Below are positions 35,473 to 43,765 of a DNA stretch of 64,000 bases, one piece after another; positions within the stretch are counted from its first letter, which is position 1; the number at the start of each line of letters is the position of its first letter. A model generated the notes under the pieces. The model made no database searches. It saw only the letters and a list, made by a program, of their open reading frames with translations, and had not been told where the DNA came from. The DNA is from Pseudomonadota bacterium (GTDB lineage: Bacteria; Pseudomonadota; Gammaproteobacteria; Xanthomonadales; Rhodanobacteraceae): positions 3,818-67,817 of the forward strand of contig JAEYZH010000049.1 in the NCBI GenBank assembly GCA_023430685.1, given 5' to 3'. The translations under genes and the position numbers were made by a program.

Positions 35473-37452
35473 ATGAGCCTCAACCCGCAACAACGCGCTG
35501 CCGTCGAGTATTGCGACGGGCCGCTGCTCGTGCTCGCCGGTGCGGGTTCGGGCAAGACGCGCGTGATCACCGAAAAGATCGCCCACCTCGTGCGTCGACG
35601 CAACCTTCCGCCCTCGAAGATCGCGGCGATCACGTTCACGAACAAGGCCGCGCGCGAGATGCGCGAACGCGTCGGCAAGCTGGTGTCGGCCGCGGCCGCG
35701 GAAGAACTCACGGTGTGCACGTTCCACGCGCTCGGACTGCGTTTCCTGCAGGTCGAACATGCGCGCGCGAACCTGCGGCGCGGGTTTTCCATCCTCGATG
35801 CCGACGACACCCAGGCCATGATCAAGGAACTCGCGCCGAAGGGGATCAAGCCCGACGCGCTGTTCGCGCTGCAGTCGCTGGTCTCGCGCGCGAAGAACGC
35901 GGGGCTCACGCCCGAGCAGGCCGAGGCAGCCGCCGCGGGCGCGCGCGAGCGCGAAGCGGCTGCGATCTATGCGGCCTACCAGCGCCGCCTCGCGGCGTTC
36001 AACGCGGTCGACTTCGACGACCTGATCCGCCTGCCGCTGGCCGTGCTCGAGGGCGATGAAGACGCGCGCGCGGGCTGGCGCGAACGCCTGCGTTACCTGC
36101 TCGTCGACGAATACCAGGACACCAATTCGGCGCAGTACCGGCTGGTGAAGGTCCTTGCGGGCGAGCAGGGCCGCTTCACCGCGGTCGGCGACGACGACCA
36201 GTCGATCTACGCCTGGCGCGGCGCGAACCCCGAGAACCTCGGCGAACTCGCGCGCGACTACCCGGCGCTGAAGGTGGTCAAGCTCGAACAGAACTACCGC
36301 TGCGCCCGGCGCATCCTGCGCTGCGCGAACGCGGTGATCGCCCACAACGCGCACCTGTTCGAGAAGCGGCTCTGGAGCGAGCAGGGCGAGGGCGCGCCGG
36401 TGCGCGTGCTCGAATGCCGCGAAGACGAGCATGAGGCGGAATGCGTCGCGAGCGCGATCGCGCATCTCGCCGAGAAGCACAAGGCGCGCTGGCACGAGTT
36501 CGCCGTGCTCTATCGCGGCAACCACCAGGCGCGTCCACTGGAGAAGGCGCTGCGGCTCGCGCGCGTCCCCTACCACGTGACCGGCGGCACCGCGTTCCTC
36601 GATCGCGCCGAGGTCAAGGACCTGCTCGGCTACCTGCGCCTGATCAACAACCCGGACGACGACGCAGCGTTCCTGCGCGTGGTCAACCTGCCACGCCGCG
36701 ACATCGGCGCGACCACGCTCGAGAAGCTCGGCGAACTCGCTGGCGCGCGCCACTGCTCGCTGCTCGCGGCCGCGCACAGCGATTCGGTGCTCGGCCAGCT
36801 CAGCGGGCGCGCCGCGGCCGCGCTGCACGCGTTCGCGAACCTCATCGAAGGCTTCTCCGCGAAGGCGCGTCGCATGCCCGCCGCCGAGCTCGTCGATGAG
36901 CTCGTGCGCGCGATCGGCTACGCCGACCACATCGCCGCGCAGGTCAAGGAGCCTGCGCTGCGCGAACGCCGCATGGAGAACCTGCGCGAGTTGTCGGAAT
37001 GGTTCCGCGCGATGCAGAAGGACGGCGCCGCCGGCGATCTCGCGGCGCAACTCGCGCTGCTGAGCCACGGCGACCGCGACGACCCGGGCAACGCCGTGCG
37101 CCTGATGACGCTGCACTCGGCGAAGGGACTCGAGTTCCGCTTCGTGTTCCTCGTCGGCGTCGATGATGCGACGCTGCCGCACGAGGGCAGCGTCGAGGAG
37201 GGCCGCATCGAGGAGGAGCGGCGCCTGATGTACGTCGGCATCACGCGCGCGAAGGAGCTGCTCACGCTGTCGTACGCGCGACGCAGGAAGCGCTTCGGCG
37301 AGATCATCACGAACCAGCCGAGCCGCTTCCTCGCCGAACTCCCAGCCGACGACCTGCACTGGTCCGGCCGGGACGTCGAGCAGGACGCCGCGCACAAGCA
37401 GGAACTCGCGGCCTCCCACCTCGCGCGGCTGGCAGCCCTGCTGGGCGACTGA
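35473..37452 (+). CDS. rep: ATP-dependent DNA helicase Rep (UvrD/Rep superfamily 1)
   Basis: 659 residues from the ATG at 35473 (MSLNPQQRAAVEYCDGPLLVLAGAG). Motif I AGAGSGKT, motif Ia TFTNKAAREM, motif II VDEYQDTN, motif III GDDDQSIYAWRGA, motif IV LEQNYR and motif V LMTLHSAKGLEF are in order, and VGITRAK is motif VI. Length and the YLLVDEYQ context favour Rep over UvrD. It unwinds DNA 3' to 5' and helps replication restart. Confidence 0.93.
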   Translation: MSLNPQQRAAVEYCDGPLLVLAGAGSGKTRVITEKIAHLVRRRNLPPSKIAAITFTNKAAREMRERVGKLVSAAAAEELTVCTFHALGLRFLQVEHARANLRRGFSILDADDTQAMIKELAPKGIKPDALFALQSLVSRAKNAGLTPEQAEAAAAGAREREAAAIYAAYQRRLAAFNAVDFDDLIRLPLAVLEGDEDARAGWRERLRYLLVDEYQDTNSAQYRLVKVLAGEQGRFTAVGDDDQSIYAWRGANPENLGELARDYPALKVVKLEQNYRCARRILRCANAVIAHNAHLFEKRLWSEQGEGAPVRVLECREDEHEAECVASAIAHLAEKHKARWHEFAVLYRGNHQARPLEKALRLARVPYHVTGGTAFLDRAEVKDLLGYLRLINNPDDDAAFLRVVNLPRRDIGATTLEKLGELAGARHCSLLAAAHSDSVLGQLSGRAAAALHAFANLIEGFSAKARRMPAAELVDELVRAIGYADHIAAQVKEPALRERRMENLRELSEWFRAMQKDGAAGDLAAQLALLSHGDRDDPGNAVRLMTLHSAKGLEFRFVFLVGVDDATLPHEGSVEEGRIEEERRLMYVGITRAKELLTLSYARRRKRFGEIITNQPSRFLAELPADDLHWSGRDVEQDAAHKQELAASHLARLAALLGD

Positions 37453-37558
37453 CGGCGCAGCAGATCGCAGCACGCCGCACACCGAGCACGCGAACGGGTC
37501 ACTTGCTGCCGGCTTCGACGGCCTTCCCCCAGCGTGCCCCGCGTATCACGCTCCTGCG

Positions 37559-37594
37559 CGACCCTCGACCCTCGACCCTCGACCCTCGACCCTC
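37559..37594. repeat. Five tandem CGACCCT heptamers at the end of the permease gene
   Basis: CGACCCT is repeated five times, immediately beside the stop codon of the minus-strand permease gene. On that strand it reads as GGGTCGA units, that is five G3 tracts with 4-base loops. Confidence 0.85.
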
Positions 37595-38603
37595 AGATCA
37601 GCTTCGCCGCCGCCAGCTCGCGCTTGAGGTAGGCGTAGTAGATCGGCGCCGCGATCAGCCCGGCCGCGCCGAACGCGGCTTCCATGAACAGCATCGCGAT
37701 CAGCAGCTCCCATGCGCGCGCGCGGATCTGGGTGCCGACGATGCGCGCGTTGAGGAAGTACTCGAACTTGTGGATCACGATCAGGTAGACCAGCGCCGAC
37801 ACCGCAACGCCGAGCGAGACCGACAGGCCCATCACGAAGATCAGCGTGTTCGAGACGAGGTTGCCGACCACCGGCAGCAGCCCGACCACGAAGGTGACGA
37901 TCACCAGCGTCTTCGCGAGCGGCAACTCGACGTTGAACAGCGGCAGCACGATCAACAGGAAGATCGCGGTCAGCAGGGTGTTGAATGCGGAGATCTTCAC
38001 CTGCGCGAACACGATGTCGTGGAACGAGTGCACGAGGTGCATCGAGCGCGCGACCAGCGCATTGACGAGCGGTGCGTCGCGCCGCAGCGGTCGCGCGCTC
38101 GCGAGCGCGACCATCGCGCCGAGCACCATGCCGATCAGCAGGTGCACGACCACGCGCGCCGCAGTGGCGCCCGCGACCTGCAGCTGCGCGGCGTGCTTGC
38201 GCAACCATTCGATCGCCTCGGCGCGGAAATCGTCGATGCTGTCGGGCAGGTAGTCGACCACGACCTGCGGCAGCTGGCCGCGCGCGCGCTCGATCAACGG
38301 CATCATGTTCTCGAACACGAGGCTCGGATTGCCGCGCTCGCTGCGCAGGAACGTGATCGAACCGAGGATCGCGAGCGTCAGCAGGCTGACCACCACCGCG
38401 CTCAGCAGCGCGACGATCAGCCAGTGCGCGTGCGTGCCCGGGATCAGGCGCTGCACGGTCGGCGCGAGCGATTCGACCAGCGCATACACGAGCAGGCCGG
38501 CCAGCAGCGCGGGCAGCAGGTGGAGCTGCAGCACGAGCAGCAGCACTGCGATCGCGATCAGGTAGCTGGCAATGCGCGTGTTCGCGCCGGGCATCGGGAC
38601 CAT
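37593..38603 (-). CDS. AI-2E family transporter (PerM-like permease)
   Basis: 336 residues from the ATG at 38603, with another ATG three codons on. Hydrophobic segments lie at about 12-50, 62-85, 150-170 and several between 205 and 320. The central VDYLPDSIDDFRAEAIEWLRKH loop and IVGTQIRARAWELLIAMLFMEAAFGAAGLIAAPI near the C terminus are typical of the family (formerly UPF0118). Substrates are diverse and not predictable here. The heptamer repeat follows directly after its stop. Confidence 0.85.
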   Translation of the reverse strand: MVPMPGANTRIASYLIAIAVLLLVLQLHLLPALLAGLLVYALVESLAPTVQRLIPGTHAHWLIVALLSAVVVSLLTLAILGSITFLRSERGNPSLVFENMMPLIERARGQLPQVVVDYLPDSIDDFRAEAIEWLRKHAAQLQVAGATAARVVVHLLIGMVLGAMVALASARPLRRDAPLVNALVARSMHLVHSFHDIVFAQVKISAFNTLLTAIFLLIVLPLFNVELPLAKTLVIVTFVVGLLPVVGNLVSNTLIFVMGLSVSLGVAVSALVYLIVIHKFEYFLNARIVGTQIRARAWELLIAMLFMEAAFGAAGLIAAPIYYAYLKRELAAAKLI

Positions 38604-38716
38604 CGTCGTCTCGGGCGGAAGGGGATGCCGCGGGCCACGCTCGCGGCCCTGGCATAGACTAGCAGGGCATCGCGACGTTCCCGGCCGCGAGCGTGCATCG
38701 ACCTGCTGGAGTTCCC

Positions 38717-39598
38717 ATGCCGATCCCCCGACTGCCCGCGCTGCGTGGCGCCTGCCTGATCCTCGCGTTGTCCGTGGTCGCCGGCTGCGCAACCGGCGCT
38801 GCGCGGCGCGCGCCCGTCGCCGGCAGCGGTGACGCCAACCTCCACGCGGTGGCCTGGATGCAGACCTCGGTCGAGCACGACCAGGTCTACCGCAGCGTGT
38901 TCCGCGCGGCCTCGTACCAGCTCGGCCTCGCGCTGGCCGATCCGGACTGGGATGCGTTGCCCGCGGGCGATCGCGACCGTCCGGCCAGCGGCCTTCCACC
39001 CGCGGTGATCGTAGACGTCGACGAAACGATGCTCGACAACTCGCGTTACCAGGCGCGGCTGCTGCGCGACGGCGCCTCGTACGAGTCGACGACCTGGGAT
39101 GCATGGTGCCGCGAGCAGGCCGCGATCGCGTTGCCGGGCGCCGTCGACTTCGCGCGGCAGGCGGTCGCACGTGGCGTCACGGTGTTCTACGTCTCCAACC
39201 GCACGCAGGACCTCGCGCAGGAGACGCTCGCGAACCTGCGCGCGACCGGCTTCCCGACCGCGCACGGCGATGCGGTCTTCCTCGGCAAGGGGTTCGCGGT
39301 GGATGGCTGCACGGTGGTCGATCGCAGCGACAAGAGCTGCCGCCGCCGGCTGGTCGGGCGCAGCCACCGCGTGCTGCTGCAGGTCGGCGACCAGCTCGGC
39401 GACTTCTTCGAGACGCGCGCGGTCACGCCAGCCGAACGGCGCTTGGCCGCGAGTCCCTGGGACGACTGGTTCGGGCAGCGCTGGTTCATGCTGCCGAACC
39501 CGAGCTACGGCAACTGGGTGTCAGCGCCGTACCGCAACGCGCATGACCTGCCGATCGAGGCGCAGCGCGAAGCCATCATGAAAAGTCTTTCCTATTAG
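38717..39598 (+). CDS. Acid phosphatase lipoprotein (HAD superfamily, class C / e(P4)-like)
   Basis: 293 residues. A lipoprotein signal peptide ends LSVVAGC (lipobox cysteine about residue 23). The HAD nucleophile motif is VIVDVDETMLDNS, followed by FYVSNRTQDLAQETLANL and a late DQLGDF motif, as in 5'-nucleotidase e(P4)/class C acid phosphatases. It would remove phosphate from nucleotides at the outer or inner membrane surface. TAGACT, about 55 bases upstream, is a possible -10 element. Confidence 0.88.
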   Translation: MPIPRLPALRGACLILALSVVAGCATGAARRAPVAGSGDANLHAVAWMQTSVEHDQVYRSVFRAASYQLGLALADPDWDALPAGDRDRPASGLPPAVIVDVDETMLDNSRYQARLLRDGASYESTTWDAWCREQAAIALPGAVDFARQAVARGVTVFYVSNRTQDLAQETLANLRATGFPTAHGDAVFLGKGFAVDGCTVVDRSDKSCRRRLVGRSHRVLLQVGDQLGDFFETRAVTPAERRLAASPWDDWFGQRWFMLPNPSYGNWVSAPYRNAHDLPIEAQREAIMKSLSY

Positions 39599-39604
39599 AC
39601 ACTT

Positions 39605-39790
39605 ATCCACTGATAGTTCATGTATTGCATAAACTGCGGAGGCTCGCTAGACTGAGCGCCAGCCAAGTCCGGAACGCGCCCTCGGGCACGCGCCGTGGCC
39701 ACCGACCACACCCACAGAACGACGAAGTTCCTCCTCCGGCACTGCCGGATTCGACCCGGACGGGGCCCAACCCTCCGGGTTTTCTTTTTT
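39605..39790 (+). ncRNA. Candidate small RNA region ending in an intrinsic terminator
   Basis: A relatively AT-rich block (39600-39635, with TAAACT as a -10-like hexamer) is followed by about 150 GC-rich bases without an ORF. These include the pyrimidine run TTCCTCCTCC at 39727-39736, the hairpin CCGGC-ACT-GCCGG and a strong terminator. The layout fits an independent small RNA with an anti-Shine-Dalgarno-like loop. No RNA family was recognised, and it could instead be a long 3' untranslated region of the phosphatase gene. Confidence 0.35.
39755..39790 (+). terminator. Intrinsic terminator
   Basis: CCCGGA (39755-39760) pairs with TCCGGG (39774-39779) across a GC-rich loop and is followed by TTTTCTTTTTT. 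It ends the candidate small RNA or the phosphatase transcript. Confidence 0.8.
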
Positions 39791-39833
39791 GTGCGCGCGG
39801 CGACTCCGCGCAGTGGTCCGGCCCACGGCCGAC

Positions 39834-39842
39834 TGCTAAAGT
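39834..39842 (+). promoter_or_regulatory. Extended -10 promoter element before the lipoprotein gene
   Basis: TGCTAAAGT fits TGn plus a -10 hexamer. Transcription would start near 39849, about 28 bases before the ATG. No good -35 is seen, as expected for extended -10 promoters. Confidence 0.4.
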
Positions 39843-39876
39843 GCGCGCCCTTCCTATCCATCCCGGGGAACCTCCG

Positions 39877-40803
39877 ATGTTCAAGCCCATGGCCCGCGCC
39901 GCGCTCGCGGCCGCCCTGCTCGTCTGCGTTGCCGCATGTGGCGAAAAGACCGCCACCGACACCGCGGTCGTCGCCCAGGACACGAGTACGCCGGACGGCA
40001 CGATCCGCCAGTCGGCCGAGCTGCTCAAGGCAGGCGACATCGCGGGCCTGATGGCGCATTCGCTGCCGCCGTCGGAATTCGCCAAGGCCAAGGCCGACTG
40101 GAGCAAGGATGCGAACGAGGAACCGATCACCGACGAGGATCGCCAGAAGTTCGCCGAGACGATGGCGAAGCTGACCGCGCCCGACGCCGAGACCAGGCTC
40201 TACGCCGAGATCGAGCCGCAGCTCACCGCGTTCGATGCGCAGTACCAGCAGCAGGTGCCGATGTACGTCGCGATGGGTTCGGGCTGGCTGCAGGGCATGG
40301 TGCAGCAGAGCAAGGACATGAGCGAGGAGTCCAAGCAGCAGGCGATCGCGGCGATCAACGCGCTCGCGGCCTGGGTGCAGAAGACGCGCTTCACCGAGCC
40401 CGAGTCGGTCAAGAAGGTGCTCGCGATCGCGAGCCGTGCCGCGCGCGAGATGAACCTCAAGACGCTCGACGAGGCGCGCGCGCTGAGCTTCGAGCAGTCG
40501 ATGGACAAGGGCCGCATCGCGTTCCTCGCGCTGAAGGAAGCGCTCGCGGTGTATGGGTTCTCGATCGACCAGACGCTCGACTCGGTCAAGCCCGAAGTGC
40601 TGTCCAACGACGGCAAGACCGCGAAGGTCAAGGTCGGCTACACGCTGCTCGGCACGCCGCTCGCGATGGAGACCGAACTGGTCAACCGCGAAGGCCGCTG
40701 GTACGGCAAGGAAGCGCTCGACAAGCTCGCCGAAGCACGCGCCGAGTCGACCGCGTCCGAAGCCGAGGTCGCGCCGGCGGACGCCGCGCCGGCCGCGGAA
40801 TAA
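39877..40803 (+). CDS. Lipoprotein of unknown function
   Basis: 308 residues with a lipoprotein signal peptide ending LVCVAAC (cysteine about residue 21). The mature protein is acidic and helical, with many Lys/Glu pairs (EFAKAKADWSKDANEE, KDMSEESKQQAIAAINALAAW). A final domain from about 235 reads VKVGYTLLGTPLAMETELVNREGRWYGKEALDKLAEA, like a small domain that handles a ligand or partner. Family not identified. It lies upstream of plsB by 86 bases but probably has its own promoter. Confidence 0.8.
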   Translation: MFKPMARAALAAALLVCVAACGEKTATDTAVVAQDTSTPDGTIRQSAELLKAGDIAGLMAHSLPPSEFAKAKADWSKDANEEPITDEDRQKFAETMAKLTAPDAETRLYAEIEPQLTAFDAQYQQQVPMYVAMGSGWLQGMVQQSKDMSEESKQQAIAAINALAAWVQKTRFTEPESVKKVLAIASRAAREMNLKTLDEARALSFEQSMDKGRIAFLALKEALAVYGFSIDQTLDSVKPEVLSNDGKTAKVKVGYTLLGTPLAMETELVNREGRWYGKEALDKLAEARAESTASEAEVAPADAAPAAE

Positions 40804-40877
40804 GCCGCGGGCACCGCCACGTCCGGGGCGACCATGCCCCGGATGTGCGGGCGCGCCACGCGCGCCGCCGGGTCCTC

Positions 40878-40883
40878 TAAACT
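40878..40883 (+). promoter_or_regulatory. -10-like hexamer six bases before plsB (possible leaderless start)
   Basis: TAAACT ends six bases before the plsB ATG at 40890, and no Shine-Dalgarno sequence intervenes. If used, the transcript would begin at or next to the start codon. There is no clear -35. Confidence 0.3.
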
Positions 40884-40889
40884 TCCGGC

Positions 40890-43403
40890 ATGACCAACTC
40901 CGTTCCGGCGCCGCGCACGGCCGCCGTCCAGACCCCCGCCTGGCTCAACCTCGCCGGCGCCTTGCTGCGCCCGTGGATCCGCATCCGGCGCACGCCCGAC
41001 GACGTGCATGCGTTGCTCCCGGACGACCCGCGGCCGACGGTCTACGTGATCGAGCGCTACGGCCTGTCCGACACGCTGATCCTCGAGCAGGCCTGCGAAG
41101 AAGCCGGCCTTCCCTCGCCCTACGAGGCAGCCGAGCGCCTGCCGATCCGGCGCCGGCGCGCAGTCTTCACGCTGTCGCGGCGTCCGCGCCTGTTCGGACG
41201 CCAGCCGCATCCTTCGCGCTCGGAGACGCTGAGTCTGCTCGCGGACATCGTGCGCGCGGATCCCGACAAGGACGTGCGGCTGGTGCCGGTATCGATCTTC
41301 GTCGGGCGCGCGCCGGACCGCGAATCGGGCTGGTTCAGCGTGCTGTTCTCGGAGAACTGGGTCGTGGTCGGCCGCTTCCGCCGGCTGCTCGCGCTCGCGC
41401 TCAACGGGCGCGACACGCACGTGCAGTTCGCGGCACCGGTGAGCCTGCGCGAGGTGATCGCCGACCAGGCCGATGCCGAGCGCGGCGTGCGCAAGCTGCA
41501 ACGCATCCTGCGCGTGCATTTCCGGCGCGTGCGCGCGATCGTGATCGGGCCCGACCTTTCGCACCGGCGCACCGTCGTCGATGCGCTGCTCAACGCCGAA
41601 CCCGTGCGCGAGGCGATCGCGACCGCCGCCAGCAAGGAGGGCATCGAAGAAGCCGCCGCGCGCGCCCGCGCGCGCCGCTATGCGATGGAGATCGCGGCGG
41701 ACTACTCGCACCCGGTCGTGCGCTCGATGTCGTTCCTGCTCAAGGGCTTCTGGAACAAGCTCTACGACGGCATCGACATGCATCATTTCGACACGCTGCG
41801 CAGCGCCGCGGCGGGGCACGAGGTGATCTATGTGCCTTGCCACCGCAGCCACGTCGACTACCTGCTGCTGTCCTACCAACTGCTCCACAACGGCATCGCG
41901 ATTCCGCACATCGGCGCGGGCATCAACCTCAACCTGCCGATCATCGGTCCGATCCTGCGCCGGGGCAGCGCGTTCTTCCTGCGCCGCACGTTCAAGGGCG
42001 ACGCGCTCTACTCGACCGTGTTCCGCGAATACATCAGCCAGCTGTTCGCACGCGGGGTCTCGCTCGAGTACTTCATCGAAGGCGGGCGTTCGCGCACCGG
42101 GCGCCTGCTGCAGCCGCGCGGCGGCATGCTGTCGATGACGCTGCGCAGCTTCCTGCGCGAGTCGCGCCGGCCGGTGGTGTTCCAGCCGGTCTACATCGGC
42201 TACGAGAAGGTCATGGAAGGCGATGCCTACATCGGCGAACTCTCGGGCAAGCCGAAGGAGAAGGAATCGCTGCTCGGCTTCCTGCGCGCGTTCGGCGTGC
42301 TGCGCCAGCGATACGGTCGCGTCGCGCTGAATTTCGGCGAGCCGATCCCGCTGGTGCCGCTGCTCGAGGAAGTCGCGCCCGAGTGGCGCGCGGCGACCGC
42401 CGATCCCGACGCCAAGCCCGAGTGGCTCAATCCCGCGGTCGACGTGCTCGCCACGCGCATCCAGGAAAACATCAACCGCGCCGCGCACGTCAATCCGATC
42501 AACCTGCTCGCGGTCGCGCTGCTCGCGACGCCCAAGCACGCGATGGCCGAGGCCGACCTCGTCGCCCAGCTCGCGCTGTGCCAGCGCCTGCTCGCGGCAC
42601 TGCCGTACTCCGATCGCGTCACGGTCACGCCGCTGGACCCGATCGCGATCATCGCCTACGGCGAACGCATGCAGTGGATCCGCCGCGTCGCGCATCCGCT
42701 CGGCGACGTCCTCACGGTCGATGCGAAGCAGGGCGTGCTGCTGAGCTACTTCCGCAACAACGTCATGCACCTGTTCGCGACCGCGGCCTGGGTCGCCTGC
42801 TGCTTCCTCAACAACCGTCGACTCGCGCGCGCGTCGATCCTGCGCCTCGGCCGCATCGTCTATCCGTTCGTGCAGGCCGAACTGTTCCTGCCATGGACCG
42901 AACAGGCATTCGGCGAGCGCATCCAGGCGACGCTCGAGTTCTTCATCGAAGCCGACCTCCTGCATGCCGACGCGGACGGGCGCATCATCGAGCGCGGCCC
43001 GGGGCAGGGCGATGCGGCGTTCCGGCTGCGCGCGCTCGCGCATACGCTGTTGCCTTCGATCGAGCGCTACTACATCGGCCTCGCGCTGCTGGTGAAGAAC
43101 GGTCCCGGCACGCTCAGCGCGGGCGAACTCGAGAACCTCTGCGCGTTGACTGCGCAGCGCCTGTCGCTGCTGCACGAACTCAATGCGCCCGAATTCTTCG
43201 ACAAGAGCCTGTTCCGCGGCTTCATCCAGAAGCTGCGCGAGCGGCGCGTCGTCTGGGGCGACGCGAACGGCAAGCTCATGTTCGACAAGGAGCTCGAGAT
43301 CGTCGCGCACGATGCGCGCGTGATCCTCTCGCGCGAGATCCGCCACGGCATCCTCAAGCTCACGCCGGAGAAGCAGGCCGCGCTGAACCAGTCGGCAAGC
43401 TGA
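40890..43403 (+). CDS. plsB: Glycerol-3-phosphate 1-O-acyltransferase
   Basis: 837 residues, matching E. coli PlsB (about 807). The acyltransferase motif H-x4-D is CHRSHVDYLLLSYQL. Motif II lies near FFLRRTFKGDALYSTVFREY, motif III is YFIEGGRSRTGRLLQPR and motif IV is VVFQPVYIGYEKV. It acylates glycerol-3-phosphate at position 1 on the inner membrane, the first step of phospholipid synthesis. A hairpin without a T-run follows the stop. Confidence 0.96.
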   Translation: MTNSVPAPRTAAVQTPAWLNLAGALLRPWIRIRRTPDDVHALLPDDPRPTVYVIERYGLSDTLILEQACEEAGLPSPYEAAERLPIRRRRAVFTLSRRPRLFGRQPHPSRSETLSLLADIVRADPDKDVRLVPVSIFVGRAPDRESGWFSVLFSENWVVVGRFRRLLALALNGRDTHVQFAAPVSLREVIADQADAERGVRKLQRILRVHFRRVRAIVIGPDLSHRRTVVDALLNAEPVREAIATAASKEGIEEAAARARARRYAMEIAADYSHPVVRSMSFLLKGFWNKLYDGIDMHHFDTLRSAAAGHEVIYVPCHRSHVDYLLLSYQLLHNGIAIPHIGAGINLNLPIIGPILRRGSAFFLRRTFKGDALYSTVFREYISQLFARGVSLEYFIEGGRSRTGRLLQPRGGMLSMTLRSFLRESRRPVVFQPVYIGYEKVMEGDAYIGELSGKPKEKESLLGFLRAFGVLRQRYGRVALNFGEPIPLVPLLEEVAPEWRAATADPDAKPEWLNPAVDVLATRIQENINRAAHVNPINLLAVALLATPKHAMAEADLVAQLALCQRLLAALPYSDRVTVTPLDPIAIIAYGERMQWIRRVAHPLGDVLTVDAKQGVLLSYFRNNVMHLFATAAWVACCFLNNRRLARASILRLGRIVYPFVQAELFLPWTEQAFGERIQATLEFFIEADLLHADADGRIIERGPGQGDAAFRLRALAHTLLPSIERYYIGLALLVKNGPGTLSAGELENLCALTAQRLSLLHELNAPEFFDKSLFRGFIQKLRERRVVWGDANGKLMFDKELEIVAHDARVILSREIRHGILKLTPEKQAALNQSAS

Positions 43404-43407
43404 GCGA

Positions 43408-43436
43408 CGACGCCCGCCTACCGCGGCGGGACGTCG
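43408..43436 (+). terminator. Hairpin after plsB, possible terminator
   Basis: CGACGCCCGCC pairs with GGCGGG-A-CGTCG (one bulge). It starts five bases after the plsB stop. No T-run follows, so activity is uncertain. Confidence 0.35.
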
Positions 43437-43752
43437 ACCGCGAGCCCTTCGCGCGTTCGATCCGGAGGGCTCGCGCCGCGCGCCCGATCAGACGCAGGCA
43501 CGCGCGCATTTCCTACGCGCCATCGCGCGATCCGCCGCTGCACCGGCGCGGCGCGCACCTCCAGACTGCGAGGCAACCCGGCGAGTGCCGGGGATGACGG
43601 GGCACCGTCGCGCAGCCAGTCGACCCGTCTCGGATCAACGGTCGCGCCAAGCGCGCATGGCGCAGCCGGAGCCCCGCGATCGCATCTCGCGGCGCAGGGC
43701 GTCGGTTGGTCGGCGAGGCTTGACGCGGTTCCTGTTGCCCTGTTCGCACGAT

Positions 43753-43757
43753 GGAGG
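43753..43757 (+). promoter_or_regulatory. Shine-Dalgarno deciding the hydrolase start
   Basis: GGAGG lies eight bases before the ATG at 43766. It favours that start over the in-frame ATG at 43751, in which the GGAGG would be coding. Confidence 0.65.
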
Positions 43758-43765
43758 CACCCCAC

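Larger units (their letters stand above)
43404..43765. other. Gene-free stretch between plsB and the peptidoglycan hydrolase gene
   Basis: Holds a hairpin at 43408-43436 and otherwise GC-rich sequence without recognisable genes. The hydrolase promoter was not identified. Confidence 0.5.

Noticed and set aside
39603..39611. DnaA box (TTATCCACT) suggesting a replication origin
   Set aside because: A single imperfect box; no cluster, no dnaA, dnaN or AT-rich unwinding region nearby.
39745..39762. tRNA T-arm-like sequence (GGATTCGACCC)
   Set aside because: No acceptor stem, anticodon or D arm can be built around it. It belongs to the terminator region.
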